Translations under genes and position numbers: made by a program
Assembly: GCF_000004195.4 (NCBI RefSeq)
Contig: NC_030683.2
Location: forward strand, 86,019,410 to 86,083,409
Length of the DNA: 64,000 nucleotides
Origin: Xenopus tropicalis
Lineage: Eukaryota > Chordata > Amphibia > Anura > Pipidae
Reading direction: 5' to 3'
Notes under the pieces: model-generated
The model's database searches: none
What the model was told of the DNA's origin: nothing
Seen by the model: the letters and a program-made list of their open reading frames with translations, nothing else
In this document: piece after piece, positions 33,856 to 46,113 of the stretch
How positions within the stretch are numbered: position 1 is the first letter of the stretch
How the letters are laid out: each line of letters opens with the position of its first letter

Positions 33856-34277
33856 GTAGATTTATTAAAATGTTAAATATGAGTATTTTTAATTTTTATT
33901 TTTTTTCCAAATGTAAAAAACTCAACCATTTTGACTGCTATCTTATTTATGAAAAAGGATAGAATCTCGAAAACTGGATTGCTCAAAGTAATTCAGAAAA
34001 GTTTATCACACTAGTATCATTCTATTTTGTTTTTAATGAGTATAAAAAAATTTGATTTGTTTCAAAGACTTGAATTTTAGAAACTGCTTGAATTTAAAAA
34101 AAAACCCCTCCAACTGACTAGTACAGAAACGCGACAGCTTTTATATTCAAGTTTTTAATACATTTGAAATAAATCTTTAATACATTTTAAACATTTTAGT
34201 TTGAAAAACTCAAATTTAAAAATAGTCAAGTAAGTGTTTTTTGCTGTAAAACAAAAACAATCGAATGTTGATAAATC
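33856..34277. mobile_element. AT-rich foldback MITE, poorly preserved
   Basis: GTAGATTTATTAAAATGTTA at the left and GAATGTTGATAAATCC at the right are weakly inverted, with internal blocks such as TCTCGAAAACTGGA. It resembles the 45401 element in style. Ends are uncertain. Confidence 0.4.
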
Positions 34278-34339
34278 CTTTTCTTTAGTATTTTTCATGC
34301 TCTGTTTTCTCTATTAGATTTGTCCCTCCATATGTGTAG

Positions 34340-34839
34340 TTAAAGGAAAAGGAAAGTTATTTTGGCATTTTATTGCCAATAGATTCGCCACATTAGTGCC
34401 ACCCAGAAAGCAATTTTTATTCTGCAGAAAGCTTTACCATACCTGAGTAAAGAGCCCTAGAAGCTCCCTCCATTTGTTTAAGATTGCAGCTGCCATTTTA
34501 GCTTGGTCTTCCTAGCTTCCTGCTTGCAGCTCTAGCCATTGTACCTTAGATTACACATTCCTAAGGGTGGGGGGAGTGAGTTTTATGAATTCTTATGGTA
34601 GGAGGGAGCAAGAGAGGGGTGAAAGGAGAGAGCTGTGCAGACTCCAGGCCTGGGAATGAAGGATTTTTCTGAGAGAGGAAGCCAGATACAAAGAACACGT
34701 TTACAAAAAAGGAGACACGAAATCCTGTGTATTTTTTGATAGAGGACTCACTGCAGCATTTCTGTTAGTGCCTATGACTGTATTTACATAGACCTTTCTG
34801 ATAAAGCTTACTTAGTTTTTACCTTTCCTTCTCCTTTAA
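34340..34839 (-). mobile_element. T2-type MITE, copy 4, complete and inverted
   Basis: Both TTAA targets are intact (34340-34343 and 34836-34839). The left terminus TTAAAGGAAAAGGAAAG is inverted as CTTTCCTTCTCCTTTAA. The interior runs TTTTGGCATTTTATTGCC, CTGCAGAAAGCTTTACC, CATTCCTAAGGGTGGGG, GACCTTTCTGATAAAGCTT. About 500 bp, non-coding, a reference copy for the subfamily. Confidence 0.87.
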
Positions 34840-36602
34840 ATTGTATAATAGAATGCAAGATTATGGGAGCTGGATCGTATTATGTACAATCTGAATCTCC
34901 TGGTGGTCATTCAAAAAAAGGTGATGAAGATGCTGCATAAACTGATCTGTTTTCCACCTGCAACATACTGAGTCTAAACATACTGTAGATTGAATTTTGG
35001 CCCCAGGCACCTGCAAGTTTCCTGTCTCCAGTTGACAGTCAGATTGCAAGTGAAATCTGAGAGTATGTGATAATTCCCTACCTTCTGCTTTGTTTGGATT
35101 GTAGCAAAGGTAATTTCACTAAATGATCAAGCAGCTAGGGCATTATAAAACACCAACATTTTCTGTCACATAGTTAATGCCTGTTTGTGAGGATAAAAGC
35201 ATACTAACAAAATGTTTGCTTTTCACTATTAGCATTGTACTAGTATTTCTGAAGGATTGGTGTCCTATGGTAATGCATGGATCCTAAAATTGAAAATCTC
35301 TTAACAATTTTCTAGGAAAAAAAGGTAAAATATATTACAACAAGTGCTGTAATAACTATCTAGGACATAAAATCCATCTATTATTTTTAACCAAATTATG
35401 CAACTATGATACATTTGCAGGAAAAATATTCTGTAACTGTAGGTTTATCAAACATTGAACAGAATATGTATTGCTTTGTTCTAAATGTAAGGAATAAAAT
35501 AATAACAATTTATTTACTTCAATGTGAAATCAAATAAATAATGTCAGATAAATGTTCACTGCAACAAATGCTCACAACAGATTTAAAATCATGAGGGTAT
35601 TGAGGAAATGTTATGAAACGACAACATAAGAAAAAATGGCGACACATAGCATTTATCATCAAAGATAGAAGGTCTATGAGGTGGTGTCATTTCTTCATGC
35701 TATCACATATTGTCTGTATCTTTAATGTATTTAGAGCTGTCTCATCAATAATAAAAATATAAAGAATAATGGTGGCAGAAGAATCTTACATCTGAATACA
35801 GTCCTTGAGCCATATAGCATGCTCAGATCAGAAATTCCTGGCAGTGGATATCCGTTGGCCCACTGTGAGCAGCTCTTGATATTTAGATTTACATTTTTTC
35901 ATAAAGAAGTTAACACAATCTATAGCACTAGCAAATATGAATAATTAATCTTATACATTATTCTGGAATGACAGGACTAAAAACTCTTGTTATCAGTTTT
36001 ATACCCTAGAATTACATACTACAGATGTGTTGCGACTCACTTTAATGTTTGAAATATTGTAGGGAATTCAGGGCAGTTTGAAAACTGGGTTGCTGGTATG
36101 TTAACATGAAATATGCTAACCTTAACATGTGCAGTGTAAAAACTTGCTGTCACCTTCAGAACAGAATTAGAGATAAAAACACATTGCATATTCTTTATAT
36201 GTCAAGCCCCTTTGTCATAGTTAGATGTTTCACTGATAAACGTCAAGATCTGGGCCAATTTCCATCTTTTCATGAGTGTTCTTTCAGAAATGCATCTGAA
36301 AGAAGACATTTCCTAAATGGGAATACATTACCCTTGCAATGCTGCAACTAACCAAAACAAGTAATTTAATTGTAATTTGCTTTCTGTGTAGACTAATGCA
36401 AAAATAAAATTGTAAATAGTAATGAAGGACAAAATAAATTAATTTAGATCAAATTGTGCATACAGAATGAAACAGATTTTACAATTAAATAATTCTTATG
36501 TTTCTACAGAAGTATTTACTGTATACTTCTAAATATAAAGAAAAAATGTTTGTAAGCTTGTGGCAAATGGAGACTCTCTTAGATTATAAAGCAATAAATG
36601 CA
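34840..36602. other. AT-rich DNA without a recognised feature
   Basis: About 1.8 kb with only short domain-free frames. Confidence 0.4.
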
Positions 36603-37081
36603 TTAAAGGAGAAGGAAAGGTAAAAACTAAGTAAGCTTTATCAGAAAGGTCTATGTTAATACAGCCATAAGCTCTCATAAAAAAGCTGCACTCTATCAAA
36701 AGAAACACAGGATTTATTGTCTCCTTTTGTGTAAATATGTTCTTGGAGTATCAGAAAAATCCTTCATTCCCAGGGCGGCCAGAATCTGCGCAGCTCTCTC
36801 CTCTCTCCCTTCTCATGCTCCTCCCTCCCTTAAAAATAAAACTCACTCGCCTTCCCTTAGGAATATGTGATCTGAGTTACCAGTCTCTAGAGCTGTAAGC
36901 AGGAAGCTAGGAAGACCAAGCTAAAATGGCAGCTGCAATCTTAAACAAACGGAGGGAGCTTCTAGGGCTCTTTACTCAAGTATGGTAAAGCTTTCTGCAG
37001 AATAAATATAGTTTTCTAGGTGGCACTAATGTGGCGAATCCATGGTAGTAAAATGCCAAAATGACTTTCCTTGTCCTTTAA
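36603..37081 (+). mobile_element. T2-type MITE, copy 5, complete
   Basis: TTAA at both ends (36603-36606 and 37078-37081), left terminus TTAAAGGAGAAGGAAAGG, right terminus GACTTTCCTTGTCCTTTAA. Interior follows the family in plus orientation (TAAGCTTTATCAGAAAGG, GAGCTTCTAGGGCTC). It abuts the MITE at 37082. Confidence 0.87.
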
Positions 37082-37324
37082 AGTCAATGGGCATTTTTTC
37101 TCACTGCAAATGCATTAAGTCAATGTGCATTTTTTGTATCGGTGATATTTTTGTCTTGGTGACTTTTTTTGTCTCTGCAACATTTTTGTCTCAGCGACAT
37201 TTTTGTCTTGTTTATTTTTTGTGAAAGAGAATTTTTGTGCAGTTTTGTGAAAAAAATTGCAGACGGCGAAATGTGGAATTTTGCTGCGAATCCATGTCTG
37301 GTGAAAAAATTCACTCATCACTAC
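37082..37324. mobile_element. TAGTGATG...CATCACTA MITE, copy 3, left end missing
   Basis: The right end AAAAAATTCACTCATCACTA is preserved, preceded by TGCGAATCCATGTCTGG and GACGGCGAAATGTGG. The left part is a series of short repeats around TTTTTGTCTCAGCGACA and AGTCAATGTGCATTTTTT. The left terminus is not visible next to the T2 element. Confidence 0.65.
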
Positions 37325-38552
37325 TTAGATGACCTACCAGTTAGCTTTCTGCTGAAATACATTATATAGCCACATGGTGAGTACTTTTTTTTGCATATTT
37401 GTAAGGAAAATCCTAGACTAACCATAGTAGTGAGTTTGAAATGGGTTACACACCACAGAACCTTTTTTTCTTTATAAGTAGTGCTTCTGAAGAATGTGTT
37501 TCATTTAATGAAATGGCTAAGATATTAAAATGATCTACTGGTTAGATTGTCGGACTTGGTTGGATTTGTCATTGATTTGCCTGCTCACAGTGAAAGTGCA
37601 GTTACCACTCTTAGCAAAGAGAAAACAACACAGCTTTAGAATTATACCTTATGCATCAATACTGTAGCTTAACTTGAACCACATTGTTTTTCTTCTTTTA
37701 TTTAAACTGCAGTTTTGATTTCTATGACTACATTATAAACCCCTAGGATTTTTCTCTTCTGACAAACACTGCTAAAATGTCTTTGTAAAATATCAAACTA
37801 CTTCTTTTGTAAGGACCTGGTATGAAGCCAGTTGCATAAAACCATAGCATAGTACAATTAAGATCGGGGCGCTTATGGAATAGTAAAACAATTTATCTTT
37901 TGTGCTTTCACGCTAGTTTATAGAAGGATTGCCGAACAAAGCATGAAATCTTGACACAAAGACAATGCTTGATAGGAATTTGTATTACAAGTAAATGGCT
38001 TATTGCTGTAACATGCACAATTACTGCATATTTTCACTTTTCATCAATCTTGACATGGTATTCCACTCCCAAGTATTTGTTCTGCAACTATGTGATATCC
38101 TAACCTAAAAAAAAACAAAACAAAAAGAAAAATGCTTAATAAGATAGGAAATGAAAGTCATACAGTTCCTAGTTCCAGTCACACAAGAACAAAAGTTACT
38201 CTTCTATATGGGATTACAATTTATGTATTAGGCAATGGTGCTGATGAATCCAAGATAATTTGGGGGAGGTTAGCGAGTGTGCTTCTTACAAAATAGGGAA
38301 TAAAATCACACATTTGTGGCAGGAGTGAGTTATGACCACAGGAACAAAGCATGATAGCAGAGTTGTACTTTATTATTATTAGAAGTAGAATGATTATTGA
38401 TTGATGGTTATTGATTCAGCCACAATTTCAAATTTGTAGTTTGTTCAACAGACTCTGCATGAATAAGATTTAATTTTGTAGTTTTTCTTTGCGCTTTTGA
38501 TGACTGATGCAAGTAATGGTTTACTTGTAATGTTTTTGCAGTACATGGCTAT
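37325..38552. other. AT-rich DNA without a recognised feature
   Basis: No gene or nameable repeat. Confidence 0.4.
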
Positions 38553-38745
38553 TAAATTATCTCCCTTCTCCTGCTCCCCCCTCCCACAAGAATGCATAAG
38601 AACTTCCTCCCCCTCCAATCAGAATGTGTGATCTGAGCTACCAACTGCTAGAGCTGCAACAGGAAGTTGGGAGACCGAGCTAAAATGGCAATTGCAATGT
38701 TAAACAAATGAAGGGAGCTCCTATGGCTCTATACTCAGGTAAATA
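38553..38745 (+). mobile_element. T2-type MITE internal fragment
   Basis: CTCCTGCTCCCCCCTCCC, GTGTGATCTGAGCTACC, AGAGCTGCAACAGGAAG and CTCTATACTCAGGTA match the interior of copies at 36603 and 61088. Both termini are missing. Confidence 0.75.
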
Positions 38746-39669
38746 TTAACAAAAACTATAGCATATAAAATGTTTACCTGAAAAGGTCAATTTTTTTTTC
38801 ATTATGAGTCTGACCTTTTCAAAAATGAAACACATCACTTACTGTTATTGGTTAATGAAATAATAATTATGCATGATTGTTTATTATCGGCAAAGCAAAT
38901 CTCTAATATCTTTAATCTTTGATACTTTTTTAGCTCAAGTAAAAAATAAAAATAAAAAAGGCAAAATCAAAAATGTTTTATGTAAAAAAAATGAATTTAA
39001 CATTCTCATTTTCATTGGTTTTTGAAACTACTCTTTAGACACTTGAATTCATCAGTTTCAATCTGACCTATTGTTAGAGAAGATCAGGTCACTTACTGCA
39101 GGGGACCTATGTCCCATGAGGAAATAAAAGGAGGCCTACTCATCACTTAAGTTTTCAGGAGTCACAAGAAGTTGCCTGCAGCAAACCCCAATGTCATTTG
39201 CCACAATGCGCTATTTTACAATGCATTTGTCATTTACTAAGCAAACATTAATCATAGCTGATGACAAATTAATTCTATTGGCATTTTATATAGTTGTTTT
39301 TAGTATCCTTAAGGGACTTGTGGATATTTACTACTACCACACGTTTCTTCAGAAGCTGCTCTAAAGCTGTAAAGCTGTGACTTTAAAGAACAGGGCAAAC
39401 CTAAAACCTCAGCTATTTGGATTATCTTCCTGCATTTAGTGAGACCTCTGGCAGAGGAAAGACGTGCCTCAGGAAAAGGAATCCTGTGGAATGTAGTCTT
39501 TCCTCCATCTAAATGAACCTTGGCCAGGGCAGCGTTGTAGGCACAACAATATAGCTGATTAAAGAGGGGGCAATTTTTCAATCCCTGGGGAGCAAGTAGA
39601 GTTGTTAAATTTTCTTGAAAAAATACAGACCTTCACATATGTTTAACTTTTTTGCCTAGGCAACACTAG
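38746..39669. other. No recognised gene
   Basis: A 90-codon minus-strand frame at 39309-39581 lies in locally GC-richer DNA but shows no domain or splice signals I can defend. Confidence 0.35.
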
Positions 39670-40176
39670 GGGGCCCATTTACTTACTCACGAACGGGCCG
39701 AATGCGTCCGATTGCGTTTTTTTCGTAATGATCAGTATTTTGCGATTTTTTCGGAAAATTATCGCGACTTTTTCGTTACCAATACGATTTTTGCGGAAAA
39801 ACGCGAGTTTTTCGTAGCCATTCCGAAAGTTGCGATTTTTTCATAGCGTTAAAACTTGCGCAAAAAGTTGCGATTTTTTCGTAGTGTTAAAACTTGCGCA
39901 AAACGTCGCGCCTTTTAAGTTTTAACGCTACGAAAAAAGCGCAACTTTTCGCGCAAGTTTTAACGCTACGAAAAAATCGCAACTTTCGGAATGGCTACGA
40001 AAAACTCGTGTTTTTTCACGCAAATCGTATTGGTAACGAAAAAGTCGCGATAATTTCCAAAAAGTCGTAAAGGCGCTGAAAAAATCGCAAAAAATACGAA
40101 AAAGTCGCAAAATGTTCGTTTTCCAATCGGAATTTTTCCAATTCGGTCGGAATTCGTGTCTTAGTAAATCAGCCCC
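39670..40176. mobile_element. Foldback MITE (GGGGCCCATTTAC type), long copy
   Basis: It opens GGGGCCCATTTACTTACTC and closes CTTAGTAAATCAGCCCC, flanked by TAG on both sides (39667-39669 and 40177-40179). The two halves are largely inverted, built from repeats of TTTTTCGTAGCGTTAAAACT, with the centre near 39920. An 85-codon minus-strand frame inside it is a by-product. Confidence 0.8.
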
Positions 40177-40605
40177 TAGGTGCAATGCAAAAGCCCTAAA
40201 ATTGTGCCGTCCTAGTCCTGGGCCTTTGTGGCCTTCCCTGCTTTAATCCCTCTCACAAACTGCACAGAGATTAGCCTCCACGTGGGTTTAACAAATTATG
40301 TTACTCAGGTAGAAAATATAAGTAAATATTTTAGCAAACAGCTCCAGAATGATGCTGAGTTGAGTATTATTATACAGCAAAGTGATACCACCCTGGAGAC
40401 AGCAGTCTGAACAAAACTCAAAATGACAGATTTCAAATACTGTATTTTATAAGAACATTACAAGAAATATCACTTCCTAAGGTAAGGTACATTTGGCCCT
40501 TATAATATTGCTTTATCTTGGGCATTTTTATTAATTTTGCTATAGTATGAGGAGTTGGAAAAAACAATTGGGTTTTTTTTTGTGCCAAGCTGTCAAGATC
40601 TGTGT

Positions 40606-41023
40606 TTAAAGGACAAGTCAGCGCAAAATATAATTTTTTGCCTAATAAAAGAAAACAAAATTCTAAGCAGCTTTTCAGTATACGTTTATTACAAATTTGT
40701 AAGGATTTTTTAGTTATTTGTATATATAATTGCTATTAAAAGTAGTGTTTGCCTGTCCTTCTCTATTCTCTGCCCTGGTGACTGTTGAAACACTGTAACA
40801 CAAGGCAACAAACTGACAGACCTGAGTTGCTGGAGGAGACTGACCGTTGCAACATTGTTTAAAAGAGTAACAACCAGGAGTTCAACAAATGTTGCTTTCA
40901 ATAGCAATTACATTTACAAATAAGTGCTACACATTTTTAATTATTTCATATTGGAAAATTGCTTAGAATTATGTTTTCTTTTATTATGCAAAAAATTATT
41001 TTTGGGGTTGACATGTGTTTTAA
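40606..41023. mobile_element. TTAA-type MITE (TTAAAGGACAAGTCA terminus)
   Basis: The left end TTAAAGGACAAGTCAGCGC and the right end GGGGTTGACATGTGTTTTAA are imperfect inverses in TTAA targets. Subterminal ATAATTTTTTGCCTAATAAA pairs with TTTATTATGCAAAAAATTAT. TTGCTATTAAAAGTAG and CAATAGCAATTACATT make a second inner stem. The opening fits the T2 pattern but it is a distinct subfamily. Confidence 0.75.
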
Positions 41024-41132
41024 GTGAATGAAATATGTTTTTTTTTAATAATAGTCCATCATATGGCCTTCTATGTATTCCTAGTTTACATTTTATTTTT
41101 AAGAAGATAAGAGGATACTAAAAGCACTTTCC

Positions 41133-41635
41133 TTAAAGGAGACATAGCCTATAAAAATTATGAATGTACCAGGGAATTATACTCCTCTAGATATAGAAGG
41201 ATTGTGCTTAAAATAGTTGTGTTTTGAACTGACTTATTGAGAAACTCCACCAAAACCCAATAGCCCCGCCCATCTGTTCCACTTCCTGCTGGCTGAATTC
41301 TCTGGATGTGCAGGGGAGCCGGCGGCCCTCAGTACACTGCACTGTAGGACAGGAACCAATCAGAAGCTAGGCTAACCTGATAGGGAACTAAAGTCTGTAT
41401 TTGCTTGTGTGATTGCAGAGCTGTGATTGGCTCTACCCCTCCTACTGTACTTCTGGCAGGGACCGTTAGGACACGCCCACCTCTCATTTGAAACAGGGAC
41501 AGAAAACTGATAGGATCAATAGGGAGCTCCAATAAAGGGGCCAGTTTTGCAGAAACCATATATTATTCATATATTATTCATAATTGCCTACAAAAATAGT
41601 TTTTTTTTTCCATTTATCCAATATGTCTCCTTTAA
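41133..41635. mobile_element. TTAA-type MITE (TTAAAGGAGACATA terminus), complete
   Basis: The left TTAAAGGAGACATAGCC is inverted as CAATATGTCTCCTTTAA, with TTAA at 41133-41136 and 41632-41635. The interior includes AGTTTTGCAGAAACC, GGGGCCAGTTTTGC and a GC-richer middle with CCCCGCCCATCTG. A truncated, inverted copy is at 62575-62955. Confidence 0.82.
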
Positions 41636-42879
41636 AAGTACTTGCATCCAAATGCACACCTTACACTTCCCTTTTGTTGGTGCCACTCAGTCCTTCCTGC
41701 CTTTCATTCTAAATTGTGAACTGCTGTGTCTATTGATGCATGGGAACCCTGGAGCTATCGCTACCTCCTGACCAGTCAGTAGCTCCTGGGTTCCCTTTGC
41801 ATCCAGTGTTCATACTAGCAGCACACTTGAACTTAAAGAAGTGCAGACATTGTGCAAATATGAGTGCCGTCACCATATTTTTCTCATGATGCAGTTTTTT
41901 TTTTCAGCCTCATTGCAGTCCCAAAAAAGTGATGCCAGACTTTGGCTCAGTTTGATTCTGTCTGGGTTGCTGAAATTAACACAACTGCACATGCTCTGTA
42001 GCTCGGGCACAATTGGGCCAAAAAAGTTTGCCTTTTGCCACTTCTGGCGTTTGCTGGCATGATTTTTGGTGTTCACATGTTATTTGTGTCTAAAACTGCA
42101 CTTTGTGCACTGTACTTGTGTTCATAAGGGACCCCTTAAAGATATTTAAAAACTGCAGTGATGATGCCTAGCAGCTCTTTGGCAGGAACTATTTGGAGGA
42201 AACTGTTTAAGGCAAATCCTCCAGCTATGCTTACTCAAGGGTGCCAGCTTCCACAATATGATTTTACTCTGATTTATCTGCAACTTCTATATATTCTGGG
42301 CCTTTGAAACGCTATAGGGGGGCTTGAGGGAGGCTCAATTATTGTGTTAAATCTATCTCTAACATTATATTAAACATGTAACAAAAAGGAATATAATCAT
42401 TAGATGTGACTATTAAGGACCATGGACTAACCTTTGTTAAAATCCCCTATTGGTGGAAAATAAGTAGAATGAACTTGTAAATTATCCATTTTCAGTTTTT
42501 TACTTAATACATATTCTGGACACAGAAACACTGAAAGAGTTAAGTTCCCTTAATCAAAATGTTATGAAATATGAGCTTGTTAATTAAGTTACTCCAAATG
42601 TTTTTTTTTCAATTTTATAATGAATTGTGCTTAAATATTGCAAGTACATAAACAAGCCTTCAAAGGAATAGTGCATAAATTAACCCCACAACTTCCACTC
42701 TCCATTTCTGCCTAGACCTTTTGTTTAGCAAAACAGATGTGCCTGGTTGATGACAACCATCAAAGCTACATCAGAAGGTTGTTGCAGCCTACAGCACAAA
42801 AGCACTTCTTTCCTTATTAAATACAGCTATAGCCACAACAAGTACATGCTAATCTACTCATAACTGCTCTACTTCGATG
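41636..42879. other. No recognised feature
   Basis: About 1.2 kb of AT-rich DNA; short frames without domains. Confidence 0.4.
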
Positions 42880-43170
42880 CCCAATGGATCCTGTTTTATA
42901 GAACCTAATTTGATTTCCAATCAGCGTATTTTCAAAACTTCTCTCTGGAATATTTAGCATTTCAGAAGATGAACACAGACAATAGGAGCAATTAAAAGAG
43001 TTGGTTTTAATGAATTGTAAGTGCAGCTTTTCTAATAAACATGCTGTATTCATATCCGTCCATGCTCTCATTCACCATGCAAAGCATGCTGCTCATTTAG
43101 CACTTCGATGGGCTCCATGTTAATATTCAGATGTAATTAAAAAATCCTTTTACTATGGAAGAGTGCCAGC
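42880..43170. promoter_or_regulatory. Candidate conserved non-coding DNA
   Basis: Single-copy-looking sequence with CACCATGCAAAGCATGC, AGATGTAATTAAAA and AGCAATTAAAAGAG. No repeat similarity was seen. Judged by appearance only. Confidence 0.2.
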
Positions 43171-45052
43171 AAGGCAGGCTTTTGCGATATATTAGAAGCA
43201 GGGAACACAACTAACATGGACACAACTAACAAGAAACAAATATGTATTTTAAGCCACGCCACAAAAAATATACCAACCAGAACCATGTTGTTATCATTGC
43301 TAAGAGATAGAATATGAACAGTGCTTTCTGTAAGGTTTATATTAGAAAAGTGCTCTCTTTTATTTTAATACCATTTACTTTTTTACAAAGGCTCTAATTG
43401 TGTCATGCTATATTCCCTCACATTAACAATACTGGCACAGGGAGCTACTTCAGTGACACAGCCCCCCTACTGTCATAAATAAACATAGTGCTCATGTCAG
43501 TGAATCTAATAAAAAAGCTAAGCCTACAAAAAAGGCACCATAATGAAGTGTTTTAAGTCTCGATAAAGCTCTATGTGTGGAGCAAGACATGCGTCATGAT
43601 GATTTTTTTATTTTGAGGGGAATGGGAATTGGGTATAAATATAAGTGGGATCTACTGTGGGAAGGTGGGCTTCTGTACAAGATAGCCAAGTGTAGCATCA
43701 GCCTGGTATACACTATTCACAGTTAAGTTTTATCTTTATGATTATTCAATTTCCATTTGTTCTAGTTCTTTATCTGTATTCATTGCATTTGTATTTGATT
43801 GTGACTTATTTTAGACTCCTAAAGGGGTCCATTCCCACATAATTTGATCACCAGGACAGGATAAACCAGGCATTTAAGTGCCAGCAAAATAGTGCCAGTG
43901 TTCATCACTCTCATGCACAAATTACATAAGAATTAACTGTGCTTGGATTGTATTGTATACATACATTATACATGTGCTGACCACACAGACCACATTTTGG
44001 GTGGAGTAGTTTCAGCCTATAGACTTCTTACAAGTAACTTTGCATATCTCATGCTATCTGTTTAGCCCATGAGCAGATTGGTGTAGGCTATTTCTTATGT
44101 CTTTATAAAAGATACATTTTTTTTTTTTTACAACTTTTGCTTATTCACTTATTGAGAGGCTACATCTATTTTAATTTTGCAAGATTTAGTTTTGCCCTTG
44201 CAATATATTCAGTAACATCTTCAGTGCTACCTGTTTACAATCCCAGGTGTTATAAAAACATCTTAGAAATTGAATTAACAATAACATAAAATTTTTTTTG
44301 TGTAAAAACGTTATCATGGTTTCAGGCAAACCCTTCTTTTAAAAAAGGTGTAAATTAAAGGGGATATTGAGCTACAATTTCAAGCAAGAAAGAAATATGG
44401 CAATATGAAAGCTAATGCATGGCTTGATGGGCAGCAAGGGAATTATAGTCATTTGCAGTTAAAAAGAAACATGCGTGAGAGGATGAGAAATAATGTATAT
44501 ACAGAATAATTTCTGGGAAGTTATTAATACACAGTCATGATGTATGTAACAGCATGACTGCTGCCATTTATCCATGTCACAAGGGTTGATTTTACAGTAA
44601 AACTGTGCATTAAATGGAACAGTTTATTATGGTTCATCAACTAAGTTCAAAAGGAAACCTGATCCTGACATTATGTTGGTAAATGATAGATATTCATCAG
44701 TCATAAATAAGTTAACAATTAATAATTTGCTAAAATAAAAAGTTTAAAAAGAAAATGTGTGCAAGTGTCAGATTTGCCTGTCATTTTCCATAAGAAGGGA
44801 ATATAGAAGCAATAAACCTGGGTGCCCTGAACCAGCACCCAGGGGAATCTGTATAAATAAAGATTTTTTTAGGATTAAAGAAAGAAATTGGAAAATGCAG
44901 GTCAGCGAATGAATGGAAAGTTTTTAACCAGCACAACAATAAGGTTAGTCCTTTGGTAAGAGGAGAAATGTTTGTTGGGTTGAGCTTAGGCCCACATAAA
45001 ATGACCCTACCTACCTTCACCACTGATGACAAATGGATTATTACCCTGTAAT
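43171..45052. other. AT-rich DNA without a recognised feature
   Basis: About 1.9 kb. The long minus-strand frame beginning at 45269 crosses into a MITE and has no domain. Confidence 0.4.
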
Positions 45053-45294
45053 TAGTGATAAGCAAATTTCTTTTTGCCAGACATGGCCAAATGCAGCATT
45101 TTGGCACTGGTGAATTTTTGTAGAAAATAGTGCAAAAGTTTGCTGTTGTGTCAAAAAAATTCACAATCGCATCAACAGGGGACACAATCACGTCAAAAAA
45201 AGGTGCAGTCATGTAACAAAAGGCATGGTAGACTTTTTCACCGTTTCGGGAATTTTTCCGCTTACACAAAACAGGACAGATTCAATCATCACTA
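45053..45294. mobile_element. TAGTGATG...CATCACTA MITE, copy 4
   Basis: It opens TAGTGATAAGCAAATTTC and closes GATTCAATCATCACTA. The interior GCCAGACATGGCC and AACAGGACAGATTC matches copy 1 at 5092. Short unit GTCAAAAAAATTCACAATCG variants are repeated in the middle. Confidence 0.75.
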
Positions 45295-45400
45295 CCTGTA
45301 ATATATGAGGTAATGAGGGCAAAATATTGTATTATCTTTTCATAGAATTGAATGATACTGACTACTGAATGTTGGGGTATGGGATGCTATTATGCCCTAT

Positions 45401-45815
45401 GGGGCAGATTTGCTAAAACTCCATAATTTTTCATTTTTAAAAATCAATTTCAACTAAATTCGTTTTCCTGAAAGTCTAATATATACTAAAAAAAGTCACA
45501 AGAAAAAGTTGCTGCGAGAAAAAAAGTTAAAAACGCAACTTTTTCGAATTTTAGCTGAAAAAATCCTGACTTTATCAAATTGTCGTGACAATTCAAAAAA
45601 GTCAAGAACTACAAGGAAAGGGAAGGGACTTTTGCCATTGACTTCTATGTGAACATGGCAAGTTTAATCTGGCGAATTGTCAAATTCGGATTTTTAGCCA
45701 TTTCGACGGGTAGTAAATCTTGGAAAAGTCGCAGTGTTTTTTCTCTGCAACTTTTTTAAAAAAAAAATCTGAATCGAGTTTAAAATAAAAAATCAGTGGT
45801 AAGTAAATGAGCCCC
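45401..45815. mobile_element. Foldback MITE (GGGGCAGATTTGC type)
   Basis: The left GGGGCAGATTTGCTAAAAC is inverted as TAAGTAAATGAGCCCC, flanked by TAT (45398-45400 and 45816-45818). The inner blocks are AT-rich inverted repeats such as GAAAAAGTTGCTGCGAG and CGCAGTGTTTTTTCTC. Non-coding. Confidence 0.75.
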
Positions 45816-45853
45816 TATATGTGGAGCAATATTCTTCACCCTATTATACATCA

Positions 45854-45856
<3 letters not shown>

Positions 45857-45903
<47 letters not shown>
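45857..45903. repeat. (TA)n microsatellite
   Basis: Uninterrupted alternating T and A between CACTGA and ATATTTCATATATAGG. Confidence 0.95.
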
Positions 45904-45911
<8 letters not shown>

Positions 45912-46113
45912 TATATAGGATCTGTTATCCGCAAACCCATTAAGAAAAAAGCTTTGAATTACAGGAAAGCTATCTCCCATATTTTAATTAAATAATTTAA
46001 ATGTAATTTTTTTCTTGGTAATAATGAAACATTACCTTGTATTTGATCCCAACTAAGATATAATTAAACCTTACTGGAGGCAAAATAATCGGGTTTATTT
46101 AATGATATAACAA
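45904..46113. mobile_element. TACAGGTAT element, left-half fragment
   Basis: ATAGGATCTGTTATCCGCAA, ATTACAGGAAAGCTATCTCC and GATCCCAACTAAGATATAA match the interior of the copy at 9368. The outer terminus is lost against the (TA)n tract and the right end is missing. Confidence 0.65.

Noticed and set aside
39309..39581. 90-codon minus-strand frame in GC-richer DNA
   Set aside because: No domain, and no flanking splice signals I could defend.
44781..45269. 162-codon minus-strand frame
   Set aside because: Its start falls inside the MITE at 45053-45294; no domain.
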